64,000 nucleotides of DNA. Source: an uncultured Gammaproteobacteria bacterium (lineage in GTDB: Bacteria > Pseudomonadota > Gammaproteobacteria > PS1 > Pseudothioglobaceae). The stretch spans positions 1 to 64,000 of the forward strand of contig CACLHR010000005.1 of the NCBI GenBank assembly GCA_902606745.1, given 5' to 3'. The notes under the pieces were generated by a model, which was not told the DNA's origin, searched no databases, and saw only the letters and a program-made list of their open reading frames with translations. Below are positions 35,873-45,346 of this stretch, in pieces (positions within the stretch are counted from its first letter, which is position 1; each line of letters begins with the position of its first letter). Made by a program: the position numbers and the translations under genes.

Positions 35873-36106
35873 ATGGACAGTAATCTAATTAATGAAGCAG
35901 TAAACTTAACACTTTTTGGGATGGGTTTTGTTTTTGTATTCCTTGCATTGATGGTTGTAGTAACTACCATGATGTCGTTATTATTAAAAAGATTTCAGCC
36001 CAATTTAAATCTTGCAGCTACCTCAAGCATTGAATTATCCAGTGATATTGATGAAAGAACACAAGCAATTATTAAAAAAGCAATCAAGATGCATATAAAG
36101 ACCTAA
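35873..36106 (+). CDS. oadG: Oxaloacetate decarboxylase gamma subunit
   Basis: 77 residues preceded by GAGGGA. The N-terminus is followed by one transmembrane helix (about 12-37, LFGMGFVFVFLALMVVVTTMM). A polar tail ends with ERTQAIIKKAIKMHIKT, where the family carries zinc-binding or alpha-subunit contacts. It links OadA to the membrane subunit OadB. Small and divergent, it is identified mainly by topology and the oadGAB gene order. Confidence 0.85.
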   Translation: MDSNLINEAVNLTLFGMGFVFVFLALMVVVTTMMSLLLKRFQPNLNLAATSSIELSSDIDERTQAIIKKAIKMHIKT

Positions 36107-36202
36107 AAAGCCATTGATGATTTTATTTCAAGCCGTTATGAATTTTATTACTGACGTCTAATTGAATTTCTAAGATAATAATTGTAGTTAGGAAGATAAG
36201 CT

Positions 36203-37972
36203 ATGTCGAATTCAAAAGAAAACACCAGTCCAGTTGGAATTACCGAGCTAGTTTTAAGGGACGCTCACCAGTCACTTTTTGCTACTCGTATGAGAATTGA
36301 TGACATGTTGCCTATTGCTGAAAAGCTAGATAAGGTAGGCTATTGGTCAATGGAATCTTGGGGTGGCGCTACTTTTGATTCGTGCATCCGTTATTTGGGC
36401 GAAGATCCTTGGGACAGAATTAGAGAGATTAAAAAAGTGATGCCTAATACACCTCAGCAAATGCTACTTAGAGGCCAGAATTTATTAGGCTATCGTCATT
36501 ACGGTGACGACGTGGTGCGTAAATTTGTTGATCGTTGCGCAGAAAATGGCGTTGGTGTTTTGCGTATTTTTGATGCGATGAACGATATGCGTAACCTACA
36601 AACAGCGGTTGACCAAACAGTAAAAGTTGGCCAGCACGCGCAGGGCACGATTTCGTACACAGTTAGTCCAGTGCATACAACAGAACTGTGGATTGATCTG
36701 GCTAAGCAAATTGAAGATATGGGTGCACACTCACTCTGTATTAAGGATATGGCTGGCTTATTACAACCCTATGTAGCCTATGATTTAGTAAAGAAGTTAA
36801 AAAATGCTATTGATATTCCTATTCAGCTTCATGCCCATGCTACGACTGGGCTTTCAACAGCTTCCATCATTAAGGCAGTAGAGGCTGGAATAGATCGAGT
36901 TGATACATCGATTGGCTCAATGAGTATGACATACGGCCATTCTGCCACTAACGCAGTGGTTTCGATTTTGGAGCACAGTCCTCGCAAAACGGGCCTTGAT
37001 ATGGAACAATTAGAAGAGATTGATGCTTACTTCAGACCGGTGCGTGCCAAGTACGCTAAATTTGAGGGCTCATTGAAAGGCATTGATCCTCGTATTTTGT
37101 TGGCTCAAGTGCCTGGTGGCATGTTGACCAACATGGAAAGTCAACTTAGGGAGAATAATGCTTTGGATAGACTTGATGAAGTGTTGCAAGAAATCCCACG
37201 CGTACGAGAAGATCTTGGTTTTATCCCCCTGGTGACACCAACCTCGCAAATTGTGGGCACACAAGCGGTGATGAATGTTTTACTCGGTGAGCGCTATAAA
37301 TCAATTGCAAAAGAGTCTGCAGGCGTACTAAAGGGCGAATACGGTGCGTCACCAGCCCCTGTGAATGCCGAACTTCAGGCACGTGTTCTTGACGGTGGTG
37401 AGGCAATTACCTGTCGACCAGCTGACAATATCAATCCAGAAATGGATACCTTGGAAGCGGAATTCGATGTTATTGTTGCAGAAAAAGGCATCAAATTAGA
37501 AAATGAAAAAATTGACGATTTGTTAACTTTCATACTGTTCCCACAAGTGGGTATTAAGTTTTTAGAAAATCGCAACAATCCTGATTTCTTTGAGCCAGTG
37601 CCACAGGCGCCAAGCGGAGGTCCAAAAGAAGATGGTGTTTATACAGTGACACACAACGGTCAAGATTACGTCGTTGAAGTGAAAGCTGGTGGCGATATTT
37701 CATCAATCCAAGTTGCTGGACAGGCAGTTGCTGCACCTCAAGCAGCAACTGTTGATAATGCTGAAGATGTCCCAGCGCCACTTGCTGGCAATATCTGGAA
37801 AGTTTTGGTTTCGCTAAATCAGCAAGTTAACGAAGGCGACACACTTGTTATTCTTGAGGCAATGAAAATGGAAACTGAAATTAAGGCAGGTCATTCTGGG
37901 GTTGTGGCTAATATCAATGTCAAAGAAGGGGATTCGGTAACTGTTGGTCAAGTATTGCTGTCGTTGGCATAG
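36203..37972 (+). CDS. oadA: Oxaloacetate decarboxylase alpha subunit (biotin-containing carboxyltransferase)
   Basis: 589 residues. The N-terminal carboxyltransferase TIM barrel starts [19 protein letters not shown] and has [17 protein letters not shown] and LHAHATTG metal/substrate motifs. PYC_OADA domain and a linker follow. The C-terminal biotinyl domain carries [10 protein letters not shown], with biotinylated Lys near 553. It moves CO2 from oxaloacetate to biotin; OadB then decarboxylates this and pumps Na+. Codon use appears richer in G/C than in neighbours (frequent GGC, GCG, CGT). oadB starts 2 bases after its stop. Confidence 0.95.
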   Translation: MSNSKENTSPVGITELVLRDAHQSLFATRMRIDDMLPIAEKLDKVGYWSMESWGGATFDSCIRYLGEDPWDRIREIKKVMPNTPQQMLLRGQNLLGYRHYGDDVVRKFVDRCAENGVGVLRIFDAMNDMRNLQTAVDQTVKVGQHAQGTISYTVSPVHTTELWIDLAKQIEDMGAHSLCIKDMAGLLQPYVAYDLVKKLKNAIDIPIQLHAHATTGLSTASIIKAVEAGIDRVDTSIGSMSMTYGHSATNAVVSILEHSPRKTGLDMEQLEEIDAYFRPVRAKYAKFEGSLKGIDPRILLAQVPGGMLTNMESQLRENNALDRLDEVLQEIPRVREDLGFIPLVTPTSQIVGTQAVMNVLLGERYKSIAKESAGVLKGEYGASPAPVNAELQARVLDGGEAITCRPADNINPEMDTLEAEFDVIVAEKGIKLENEKIDDLLTFILFPQVGIKFLENRNNPDFFEPVPQAPSGGPKEDGVYTVTHNGQDYVVEVKAGGDISSIQVAGQAVAAPQAATVDNAEDVPAPLAGNIWKVLVSLNQQVNEGDTLVILEAMKMETEIKAGHSGVVANINVKEGDSVTVGQVLLSLA

Positions 37973-37974
37973 CT

Positions 37975-39105
37975 ATGGAACAATTTAACATACTTTGGAA
38001 TAATACTGGCCTATATCAAATGGTATGGGGTCAGGGGCTGATGTTATTAGTCGGTATTCTGTTGATTTATCTAGCTATTGTAAAGAAATTTGAACCACTT
38101 TTACTTTTACCTATTGGTTTTGGTGCAATTCTAAGTAACATCCCAGGAGCCAATTTAGCTGTAGATGGCGGTATTCTCCATCTCTTTTATATGGTAGGTA
38201 TTGAGTCTGGCGCATTCCCACTTATTATTTTTATGGGTGTTGGTGCTTTAACTGATTTTGGTCCACTTCTTGCTAATCCAAAAACCTTAATACTGGGAGC
38301 TGCAGCTCAGTTTGGCATTTTTGCAACCTTACTTGGAGCGGTTGGCTTATCAACACTTGGGGTATTTGACTTTACTTTAAAACAAGCTGCTGCTATTGGA
38401 ATTATTGGTGGCGCTGACGGCCCAACTTCGATTTATGTTGCATCAATACTAGCGCCAGAGCTTCTAGGTGCTATAGCTGTAGCGTCATACTCATATATGG
38501 CACTCGTTCCGCTCATTCAGCCGCCTATTATGAGGGCAATGACGACTGAAAAAGAACGACAAATTAAGATGGTACAACTACGAGAGGTTTCCAAAGCTGA
38601 AAAAATTATTTTTCCAATTATCTTGTTACTACTTGTTGCGTTATTACTCCCTGCAGCTGCCCCGTTGCTAGGTATGTTTGCGTTTGGTAATTTAATGAAA
38701 GAGTCTGGTGTAGTGAATCGTTTAAGTGATACAACTCAAAATGCTTTGATTAATATTGTAACTATTTTTCTTGGATTGGCTGTGGGATCAAAATTAATGG
38801 CTGAAAAGTTCTTACAACTCGATACATTAGGAATATTAGTATTGGGTTTGGTTGCTTTTGCAATTGGCACAACGAGTGGCTTGTTGATGGCTAAATTGAT
38901 GAACATATTCAGTAAAAATAAAGTTAATCCTCTGATTGGCTCAGCAGGTGTTTCAGCCGTTCCAATGGCAGCGCGCGTTTCAAACAAAGTTGGCCTCGAA
39001 TCTGATCCACATAACTTCTTATTGATGCACGCAATGGGGCCTAATGTAGCTGGTGTAATTGGATCAGCAATTGCAGCTGGTATTATGATTCAGTTTTTAG
39101 CCTAA
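37975..39105 (+). CDS. oadB: Oxaloacetate decarboxylase beta subunit (Na+ pump)
   Basis: 376 residues, mostly hydrophobic with about nine helices. Conserved signatures include [15 protein letters not shown] near residue 85, [14 protein letters not shown] near 142 (Na+ site), [18 protein letters not shown]-like [13 protein letters not shown], and [15 protein letters not shown]. It couples carboxybiotin decarboxylation to Na+ export. It completes a full oadGAB set, consistent with marine Na+ bioenergetics. Confidence 0.95.
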   Translation: MEQFNILWNNTGLYQMVWGQGLMLLVGILLIYLAIVKKFEPLLLLPIGFGAILSNIPGANLAVDGGILHLFYMVGIESGAFPLIIFMGVGALTDFGPLLANPKTLILGAAAQFGIFATLLGAVGLSTLGVFDFTLKQAAAIGIIGGADGPTSIYVASILAPELLGAIAVASYSYMALVPLIQPPIMRAMTTEKERQIKMVQLREVSKAEKIIFPIILLLLVALLLPAAAPLLGMFAFGNLMKESGVVNRLSDTTQNALINIVTIFLGLAVGSKLMAEKFLQLDTLGILVLGLVAFAIGTTSGLLMAKLMNIFSKNKVNPLIGSAGVSAVPMAARVSNKVGLESDPHNFLLMHAMGPNVAGVIGSAIAAGIMIQFLA

Positions 39106-39124
39106 TTATATTCTTCTTAAAGTC

Positions 39125-39152
39125 TAAAAAACCGTTCACTCTAATGAGTGAA
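39125..39152 (-). terminator. Terminator downstream of lolD
   Basis: On the reverse strand, TTCACTC-ATTA-GAGTGAA is a perfect 7-bp hairpin followed by CGG and six T. It lies about 30 bases after the lolD stop codon. The same hairpin could also stabilise the oadB transcript end on the other strand. Confidence 0.6.
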
Positions 39153-39181
39153 AATTAATTCTAGTTGCTTCAGTTTCGTCT

Positions 39182-39853
39182 TTAAATTAGTTGCTGATTA
39201 CTCAGGGTGAGCGTTCTATTCATTTTATTAGCAATATCTTGATCATGAGTTACAATCACAAGGGATGAAGTGTCATTTTCATTGAGCTCCAAGATTAACT
39301 CTAGTACATCTTTAGCATTTTTGGAATCAAGATTACCTGTAGGTTCATCGGCTAAGAGACAGTCGGGCTCAACAACCATAGCTCTTGCTATCGCAACCCT
39401 TTGACGCTCTCCACCAGAGAGTTCTGATGGCTTGTGGCTTAATCGATTTTCCAAACCGACCTTTGTTAATAGTTTCTCAGACTGAGCAATTGCTCGTTCC
39501 TTGTCAACTCCTTTAATAAGGAGTGGCATAGCAACATTGTATACGGAAGAAAAATCATTTAATAAGTGATGAAATTGATAAACAAAACCAAAAGTGTTGG
39601 CACGCAACTCTGTACGGTCTTGTTCATTGAGTTTTGTAATATCACTGTTATTAATTAGAACATCACCTGAAGAGGGCGTGTCGAGACCTGCAATCAAATT
39701 CAGTAGTGTCGATTTTCCACAACCCGATGGACCTAAAATAGCAATAGATTCTCCTGACTTGACGTCAAGCATTAAATTACTCAATATGGAAGTTTGATTA
39801 TCTCCTTCAATATATGAAAAACAAAGAGAACGACACTCGATGATATTATTCAT
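39182..39853 (-). CDS. lolD: Lipoprotein-releasing ABC transporter ATPase
   Basis: 223 residues. Walker A GPSGCGKSTLLN near 41, signature ELSGGERQRVAIARAM near 145, Walker B CLLADEPTGNLD, and H-loop VTHDQ. FGFVYQFHHLL is the LolD-specific Q-loop. It powers extraction of outer-membrane lipoproteins from the inner membrane. Overlaps the upstream lolC by 8 bases. Confidence 0.94.
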   Translation of the reverse strand: MNNIIECRSLCFSYIEGDNQTSILSNLMLDVKSGESIAILGPSGCGKSTLLNLIAGLDTPSSGDVLINNSDITKLNEQDRTELRANTFGFVYQFHHLLNDFSSVYNVAMPLLIKGVDKERAIAQSEKLLTKVGLENRLSHKPSELSGGERQRVAIARAMVVEPDCLLADEPTGNLDSKNAKDVLELILELNENDTSSLVIVTHDQDIANKMNRTLTLSNQQLI

Positions 39854-41084
39854 GTCTTAGCACCTCAGAGATATTTATTTTTCCAGCACGTCTGGCTGGA
39901 TAAATTGCGGCAATAACCGCTAATACAATAGCACCTATCACGACACTTAATACATCATTTAATTGGATTACAGATGGGAAACGGTTGATGTAGAAAACAT
40001 CTTTTGGAAAAAATTGAAAGCCAAGGATGGTTTCAATTCCCGAGATAACTGATTCGATGTTCAGTGCCAACAAAAGCCCAAGTGCAGTTCCAACAACGAT
40101 ACCAATAAGACCAATACTTAGACCTTGATAAAAAAATATTTTGACGATTCTTTTTGGGGTCATTCCAATAGTCCTAAGGATTGCAATATCAGATTTTTTG
40201 TCAGTAACCACCATAACCATCATGGAAACTATGTTAAAGGCTGCTACAGCAATAATTAAAGAGAGGACTACAGCAATCATTTGTTTTTCAAGGTTTAGAG
40301 CTCGGATAAAATTGCGTTTTTGTTGCATCCAATCAACACCATAATACAAATCACTACCAAGCTTTTCAACAACATTATTAGTAATTTTGTTTGCTTCAAA
40401 GAGATTGTCTACTTTAAGACGAATTCCTGAGACTTGATCATCTAAACTGAAAAGTTCTTGGCCATCATTGAGATGAATGAAAGCCAAACTATTGTTATAT
40501 TCATTTAGACCAGCATTAAATATGCCAGTTACTGTAAAGGTTTTTGATTTTGGTATCAAAAAACCAAGTGAATTTCTACTAGGTGCAATTAGTGTTACTG
40601 AATCACCAATACTAGTGCTCAATATTGTCGCTAGGCCAACTCCAATTAAGACGGATGATGCATCTTCAGCTAATTTAATTTCACCATATTTGATGTCGTC
40701 AAGCAAAACAGAAGTTTTAACTTCAAGATCCATAATTATTCCTCTAACACTTATTCCTTGAGAAGCATTTTGTGAAGTTATCAAAGCAAAATTTTCAACA
40801 TATGGAGAAGAGGCTAATATATGATCTTGTGAGTTAATCTCATCGTTGAGAGCTTCCCAGTTTTCAAGTGTGTTGTCGTTTTCAGTTATATATGAATGAG
40901 ATATTGTATTTAGAACGCGATTTGTTAGCTCCTCATGAAAACCATTCATTACTGACAAGACAGTAATTAAAGACATAACAGCAAGAATTAATCCTACCAT
41001 TGAAACCCCAGAAATAAAGGAAACAAAGCCTTTTTTTCGATTAGAACGTAAATATTGGTTAGAAATATGAAATTCAACACTCAT
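39846..41084 (-). CDS. lolC: Lipoprotein-releasing system transmembrane protein (LolC/LolE family)
   Basis: 412 residues with the LolC/E plan: ISNQYLRSNRKKGFVSFIS at the N-terminus, first TM near 24-47, a large periplasmic domain (about 48-270), then three TMs near 270-395, ending in PARRAGKINISEVLRHE. It forms the LolCDE-type complex with LolD. Only one permease gene is present here, so either a homodimeric LolF-like arrangement or a second gene elsewhere is implied. LolC versus LolE cannot be decided from sequence alone. Confidence 0.9.
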   Translation of the reverse strand: MSVEFHISNQYLRSNRKKGFVSFISGVSMVGLILAVMSLITVLSVMNGFHEELTNRVLNTISHSYITENDNTLENWEALNDEINSQDHILASSPYVENFALITSQNASQGISVRGIIMDLEVKTSVLLDDIKYGEIKLAEDASSVLIGVGLATILSTSIGDSVTLIAPSRNSLGFLIPKSKTFTVTGIFNAGLNEYNNSLAFIHLNDGQELFSLDDQVSGIRLKVDNLFEANKITNNVVEKLGSDLYYGVDWMQQKRNFIRALNLEKQMIAVVLSLIIAVAAFNIVSMMVMVVTDKKSDIAILRTIGMTPKRIVKIFFYQGLSIGLIGIVVGTALGLLLALNIESVISGIETILGFQFFPKDVFYINRFPSVIQLNDVLSVVIGAIVLAVIAAIYPARRAGKINISEVLRHE

Positions 41085-41137
41085 GGTGAGAATATTTTGT
41101 CATAATTAATGTTTTAATAGTGATTAAAGTATTCAAA

Positions 41138-42106
41138 ATGTCAAGCATTATAAGTTTTGTTGATCATAACAAGTTTCGCATCACCAACTGCCTTTTATTG
41201 CCTTTTTCAGTGGTTTTTTTCATATTATCTCAATTAAGAGTTTGGTTCTATAAAGTAGGTATTTTAAAGGTAAGTAAGGCAGAAGTACCAGTCATAGTGG
41301 TTGGTAACATTACAATCGGAGGGAGCGGGAAAACACCTATAGTGATTGCGCTTTGTAGGTATTTTGAATCACATAATAAAAATGTAGGGGTTGTTTCTAG
41401 AGGTTACGGTGGCAAATATACCCAGGATGCTTTAGAGGTTACTCCATTAACAGATCCAAAAGAGTGTGGCGACGAGCCAGCTTTAATAGCACAGCAGACA
41501 AATGCCCAAGTCGTGGTTGCAAAAAGACGCAATAAAGCGATTAAATATTTGACTGCTAACCATAAAGTTGACATCATTATTAGTGACGACGGACTTCAAC
41601 ACTATGCCATGGACCGGGATGTTGAAATTGTAGTTATTGATGGAATTCGCCGTTTCGGAAATGGTTTGCTTTTACCTTCTGGGCCTCTTAGAGAGCCTCT
41701 AAAACGACTAAAATCAGTTGACATCATTATCAATAATGGATCTATAGTTGAGGGAGAAATATCTAGTCAGCTCAATCCTGAGCACTATGTTAATCTACTT
41801 ACCAATGAAACCAAACAGCTTGATTATTTTAAAGGAACTCAATGTTATGCTATAGCAGGCATTGGGAATCCAACTAACTTTTTTTCTCTTCTTGAAAGTC
41901 AGGGAGTTGACTTAATTAGCAAATCATTCCCTGATCATCACCCATTTGTTGCTAAGGACTTAGTATTTGATCAGGATTATCCAATCTTAATGACAGCAAA
42001 GGATTGTGTAAAATGTAAGCATTTTTCGACAAGTCAGATGTGGTATTTGTCTGTTAGTGCTGAACTAAATACGGATTTTTACAAACAGTTGGAGTCAAAA
42101 TTGTGA
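41138..42106 (+). CDS. lpxK: Tetraacyldisaccharide 4'-kinase
   Basis: 322 residues from ATG 41138, the start that best fits the family; GTG 41120 would add six. An N-terminal membrane-associated helix (near 18-34) precedes the P-loop VGNITIGGSGKTP. SRGYGGK, GDEPALIAQQ, SDDGLQHYAMDRDVE and LLPSGPLREP follow. It phosphorylates lipid A disaccharide to lipid IVA at the inner membrane. The stop overlaps the Trm112-like gene's GTG by 4 bases. msbA is not adjacent. Confidence 0.94.
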   Translation: MSSIISFVDHNKFRITNCLLLPFSVVFFILSQLRVWFYKVGILKVSKAEVPVIVVGNITIGGSGKTPIVIALCRYFESHNKNVGVVSRGYGGKYTQDALEVTPLTDPKECGDEPALIAQQTNAQVVVAKRRNKAIKYLTANHKVDIIISDDGLQHYAMDRDVEIVVIDGIRRFGNGLLLPSGPLREPLKRLKSVDIIINNGSIVEGEISSQLNPEHYVNLLTNETKQLDYFKGTQCYAIAGIGNPTNFFSLLESQGVDLISKSFPDHHPFVAKDLVFDQDYPILMTAKDCVKCKHFSTSQMWYLSVSAELNTDFYKQLESKL

Positions 42107-42273
42107 TTGATAAAGCTTTGTTAAAGATGCTAGTATGTCCAGAAAGCAAAGCCCCTTTAAAGCAAGTGGGGGAAGAACTAATTTGTGAAAAAAGTCAATT
42201 AGCCTATCCAATTCAGGATGGAATTCCAGTTCTTCTTGTTGAAGAAGCTCGCAAGATAAAGCCTAAAAAGTAA
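42103..42273 (+). CDS. Trm112-family small protein (YcaR-like)
   Basis: 56 residues from GTG 42103 (GTGA overlap with the lpxK stop): KALLKMLVCPESKAPL, then EELICEKSQLAYPIQDGIPVL. This is the Trm112/UPF0434 pattern; the family has paired cysteines, here Cys12 and Cys28. In enterobacteria the homologue ycaR also lies between lpxK and kdsB. Its stop overlaps the kdsB ATG (TAATG). The function in bacteria is not established. Confidence 0.9.
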   Translation: MIDKALLKMLVCPESKAPLKQVGEELICEKSQLAYPIQDGIPVLLVEEARKIKPKK

Positions 42274-43019
42274 TGGACTTTTCCGTTATTATCCCTGCCA
42301 GATATGCCTCAAGCCGATTACAGGCAAAATTACTCGAAGATATCAACGGTAAGTCTCTTATCGAGCATACCTATTTAAACGCACTTCAGAGTAGTGCCAA
42401 GCGTGTCATCATTGCAACGGATGATGAAAGAATTAATTCTATTGCTAAAGATTTCAATGCAGAAGTTTGTATGACAAGTATTACTCATACATCTGGCACC
42501 TCTCGATTATCAGAGGCGGCAGCAAGTCTTGCATTTGATGATGATGAGGTTGTGGTAAATGTTCAAGGTGATGAACCCATGCTCAGTTCTGAAGTGATTG
42601 ATCAAGTAGCTCATAACTTGGTTCATAGCGAAATGGATGTCGCTACTTTGTGTGAAAAAATTGAGACTGAAAGTTTATATTTTGATCCAAATTGTGTCAA
42701 AGTTGTATATAGTTCAAGCGGCAAAGCATTGTACTTCTCAAGATCACCGATTCCAGCTTTTCGCAAAAATGAAGAAATAGATTTATCAATTTGTTGTCGC
42801 CATATCGGTATCTATGCATACCGTGTAAGTTTTTTAAAAAAATACTCACAGATGGATAATTCGATTCTTGAGGAAGTTGAAAAATTGGAACAACTGACCT
42901 TTCTAAATGAAGGCATTGATATTCATGTTGAACTTGCTTGTGGTTCTACAGGTTATGGGATTGATACAAAAGATGATTTAATAAAAGTTAAACAGGAACT
43001 AAAAAATGAACATTATTGA
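42273..43019 (+). CDS. kdsB: 3-deoxy-manno-octulosonate cytidylyltransferase
   Basis: 248 residues: IIPARYASSRLQAKLLEDI at the N-terminus (CTP binding), VNVQGDEPML near residue 90, YFSRSPIPAFR and the CRHIGIYAYR segment near 168. It makes CMP-Kdo for lipid A inner core. It follows the lpxK-Trm112 pair with overlapping codons and overlaps folD by 14 bases. kdsA is elsewhere in the window (55594). Confidence 0.95.
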   Translation: MDFSVIIPARYASSRLQAKLLEDINGKSLIEHTYLNALQSSAKRVIIATDDERINSIAKDFNAEVCMTSITHTSGTSRLSEAAASLAFDDDEVVVNVQGDEPMLSSEVIDQVAHNLVHSEMDVATLCEKIETESLYFDPNCVKVVYSSSGKALYFSRSPIPAFRKNEEIDLSICCRHIGIYAYRVSFLKKYSQMDNSILEEVEKLEQLTFLNEGIDIHVELACGSTGYGIDTKDDLIKVKQELKNEHY

Positions 43020-43839
43020 CGGTAAGGAAATAGCGAAAAAACTAAGAGCAAAAATTGCTGAAGAGGTTAAAACTCTTGAGCGTCCACCAGGATTAGCAGT
43101 AATACTTGTTGGTGAAGATCCTGCATCTGCAGTTTATGTGCGCAACAAGGAACTTGCATGTATTGAGGCTGGCTTTTTTTCAGACAAAATTATTAAATCA
43201 GAAAATACGACTGAAGAGCAGTTATTAGAAGAAGTGGAACGCCTTAACAATAACCCTCATATTGATGGTATTTTGGTTCAATTGCCACTTCCAAGTCATA
43301 TCAATGCTAACAAAGTTATAGAGCACATTTCGCCTTATAAAGACATTGATGGTTTCCATAGTGAAAATATTGGTAAGTTGATGCAAAACAAAGCTCATTT
43401 ACGCCCATGTACTCCAAAAGGTGTTATGACAATGCTTGATTCTATTGGTTGTGAAGTATGGGGACAGAATTGTGTTGTGGTAGGCGCTTCAAATATTGTT
43501 GGAAGGCCGATGGCAATGGAATTATTAAATGCGGGTGGTACTGTAACTATTTGTAACAGCAAAACAAAGGACATTGCTTCTAAAGTAAAACAAGCAGATA
43601 TTGTCGTTGTAGGTGTCGGCATTCCTAAGATGGTTAAGGGAGATTGGGTCAAAGAGGGTGCGGTTGTTATTGATGTCGGCATTAATCGACTTGAAGACGG
43701 CTCTTTGGTTGGAGATGTAGATTATGAAGCAATTAAGGATAAGGCTGCTGGAATAACCCCTGTTCCTGGCGGAGTTGGTCCAATGACTATTGCAACACTT
43801 TTAGAGAACACGTTAATAGCCTACAAAGAGAATTTATGA
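43006..43839 (+). CDS. folD: Methylenetetrahydrofolate dehydrogenase/cyclohydrolase
   Basis: 277 residues. NKELACIEAG and the catalytic-region Tyr/Lys in SAVYVRNK, LVQLPLPSH, and PCTPKGVMTML precede the Rossmann part VVVGASNIVGRPMAMEL near 157. The end TPVPGGVGPMTIATLLENTL is a family signature. It interconverts methylene-, methenyl- and 10-formyl-THF. Immediately at its stop codon begins the first copy of the 26-bp repeat that brackets trpB2. Confidence 0.96.
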   Translation: MNIIDGKEIAKKLRAKIAEEVKTLERPPGLAVILVGEDPASAVYVRNKELACIEAGFFSDKIIKSENTTEEQLLEEVERLNNNPHIDGILVQLPLPSHINANKVIEHISPYKDIDGFHSENIGKLMQNKAHLRPCTPKGVMTMLDSIGCEVWGQNCVVVGASNIVGRPMAMELLNAGGTVTICNSKTKDIASKVKQADIVVVGVGIPKMVKGDWVKEGAVVIDVGINRLEDGSLVGDVDYEAIKDKAAGITPVPGGVGPMTIATLLENTLIAYKENL

Positions 43840-43863
43840 GTTGTTTTTGCTGAAAATGTTATA
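43838..43863 (+). repeat. Left copy of 26-bp direct repeat flanking trpB2
   Basis: This copy matches 45321-45346 at 25 of 26 positions (T/A difference at base 8). Read as codons it gives TTG TTT TTG CTG AAA ATG TTA TAA: the same start region as the HEMIH gene, cut short by a stop. It looks like the orphaned 5' end of that gene. Confidence 0.85.
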
Positions 43864-43894
43864 ATGAAATTATCACATCATTATCATTATCATT

Positions 43895-45259
43895 ATGACA
43901 GATTCAATAAAATATATATTAGAAGAAAATAAACTACCTAAAACTTGGTATAACATAAATGCTGATTTACCGAGTCCACCACCACCACCATTACATCCAG
44001 GTACAAAACAACCTGCTGGGCCAGATGATTTTGCGCCTTTATTCCCTATGGGTTTAATTATGCAGGAAGTTTCAACAGAAAGAGAAATAGAGATTCCTGG
44101 ACCTGTAAGGGAAATTTACAAACAATGGAGACCTTCTCCTTTATATAGGGCAAGAAGATTAGAAAAATATTTGGATACTCCAGCAAAAATTTATTACAAA
44201 TATGAAGGTGTAAGTCCTACAGGAAGTCACAAGCCTAACACTGCTGTACCTCAAGCGTTTTATAATAAAGAAGAGGGTGTAAAAAAAATATATACTGAAA
44301 CTGGAGCTGGTCAATGGGGAAGCTCTTTGGCATTTGCTGGTCAAATGTTTGGTATTGATATTGAAGTTTTTATGGTCAAAGTTAGCTTTGATCAAAAACC
44401 ATATAGAAAATTAATGATGCAATCATTTGGCGCAAAATGTCATTCAAGTCCATCTTCTATAACTGATTTTGGAAAAAAACTTTTAGATGAAAATCCAAAT
44501 AACCCTGGCAGTCTTGGAATAGCAATTTCAGATGCCATTGAATCTGTTGTGAAAAGCGGAGGTAATGCTAAGTATTCATTGGGAAGTGTTTTAGGCCATG
44601 TACTAATGCATCAAACTATCAATGGAAATGAAGCTATTTTACAAATGGAACAAGCAGGTGACTATCCTGATATTATTGTAGGTTGTACTGGAGGTGGAAG
44701 CAACTTATCAGGCCTCATGTTTCCATTTTTAGGTCAGCAACTCCGAGGAGGTCAAAAAATTGATATTATTGGTTGTGAACCATTATCATGTCCTTCTTTC
44801 ACTAAAGGGAAATATGCTTATGATCATGGAGATATGGCAAGGATGACCCCATTGATTAAAATGCATACTTTGGGTTCTGATTTTTTACCACCAGCAAATC
44901 ATTCTGGAGGATTAAGATATCATGGGATGTCATACCACTTAAGTCATTTATTTGAACTAGGATTAATGAGAGCAAAAGCTTATGGTCAAAAAGAGTGCTT
45001 TGAAGCAGGAGTTACTTTCGGAAAGCAAGAAGGTATTATTCCTGCCCCTGAAGCTAACCATGCAGTAAAAGGAGTTATGGATGCAGCTCTTGATTGTAAA
45101 GAAAAAGGTGAATCTAAAACTATTCTATTTAATCTTTGTGGACATGGACATTTTGATATGACAGCTTATCAAGATTATTTTGATAACAAACTTGCTGATG
45201 ATGTTTTTGAAGAAGAAAGGGTCAATAAAGCCCTAGCTAATTTACCAAATGTTGCATAG
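43895..45259 (+). CDS. trpB2: Tryptophan synthase beta-like protein, TrpB2 type
   Basis: 454 residues, longer than TrpB1 because of the TrpB2-specific N-terminal extension (SPPPPPLHPGTKQPAGPDDF). The PLP lysine lies in GVSPTGSHKPNTA near residue 108. ETGAGQWGSSLAF, GCTGGGSNLSG (PLP phosphate loop) and a HGHFDM end are visible. TrpB2 makes tryptophan from indole and serine and generally lacks good TrpA contacts. Arg is mostly AGA/AGG, unlike folD next door, suggesting foreign origin. Upstream lies an ATC/ATT triplet run (43870-43897) and no clear Shine-Dalgarno sequence. The gene is bracketed by 26-bp repeats. trpC is at 54716. Confidence 0.93.
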   Translation: MTDSIKYILEENKLPKTWYNINADLPSPPPPPLHPGTKQPAGPDDFAPLFPMGLIMQEVSTEREIEIPGPVREIYKQWRPSPLYRARRLEKYLDTPAKIYYKYEGVSPTGSHKPNTAVPQAFYNKEEGVKKIYTETGAGQWGSSLAFAGQMFGIDIEVFMVKVSFDQKPYRKLMMQSFGAKCHSSPSSITDFGKKLLDENPNNPGSLGIAISDAIESVVKSGGNAKYSLGSVLGHVLMHQTINGNEAILQMEQAGDYPDIIVGCTGGGSNLSGLMFPFLGQQLRGGQKIDIIGCEPLSCPSFTKGKYAYDHGDMARMTPLIKMHTLGSDFLPPANHSGGLRYHGMSYHLSHLFELGLMRAKAYGQKECFEAGVTFGKQEGIIPAPEANHAVKGVMDAALDCKEKGESKTILFNLCGHGHFDMTAYQDYFDNKLADDVFEEERVNKALANLPNVA

Positions 45260-45320
45260 CTTGAAATTCTCTATGTAGTTTTCTTTAATTATTTAGAGGT
45301 AATTGAGAAAGTTATTATAA

Positions 45321-45346
45321 GAGTTGTATTTGCTGAAAATGTTATA
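45321..45346 (+). repeat. Right copy of 26-bp direct repeat flanking trpB2
   Basis: Pairs with 43838-43863, one mismatch. This copy contains the functional start region of the following gene (ATG at 45339 inside it). The enclosed unit from left repeat to just before the right one is 1483 bp and contains only trpB2. Confidence 0.85.

Noticed and set aside
43870-43897. ATC/ATT triplet run before trpB2 as a CRISPR-like or regulatory repeat
   Set aside because: Only a few low-complexity triplets; no spacers, no regular unit beyond AT-rich slippage sequence.
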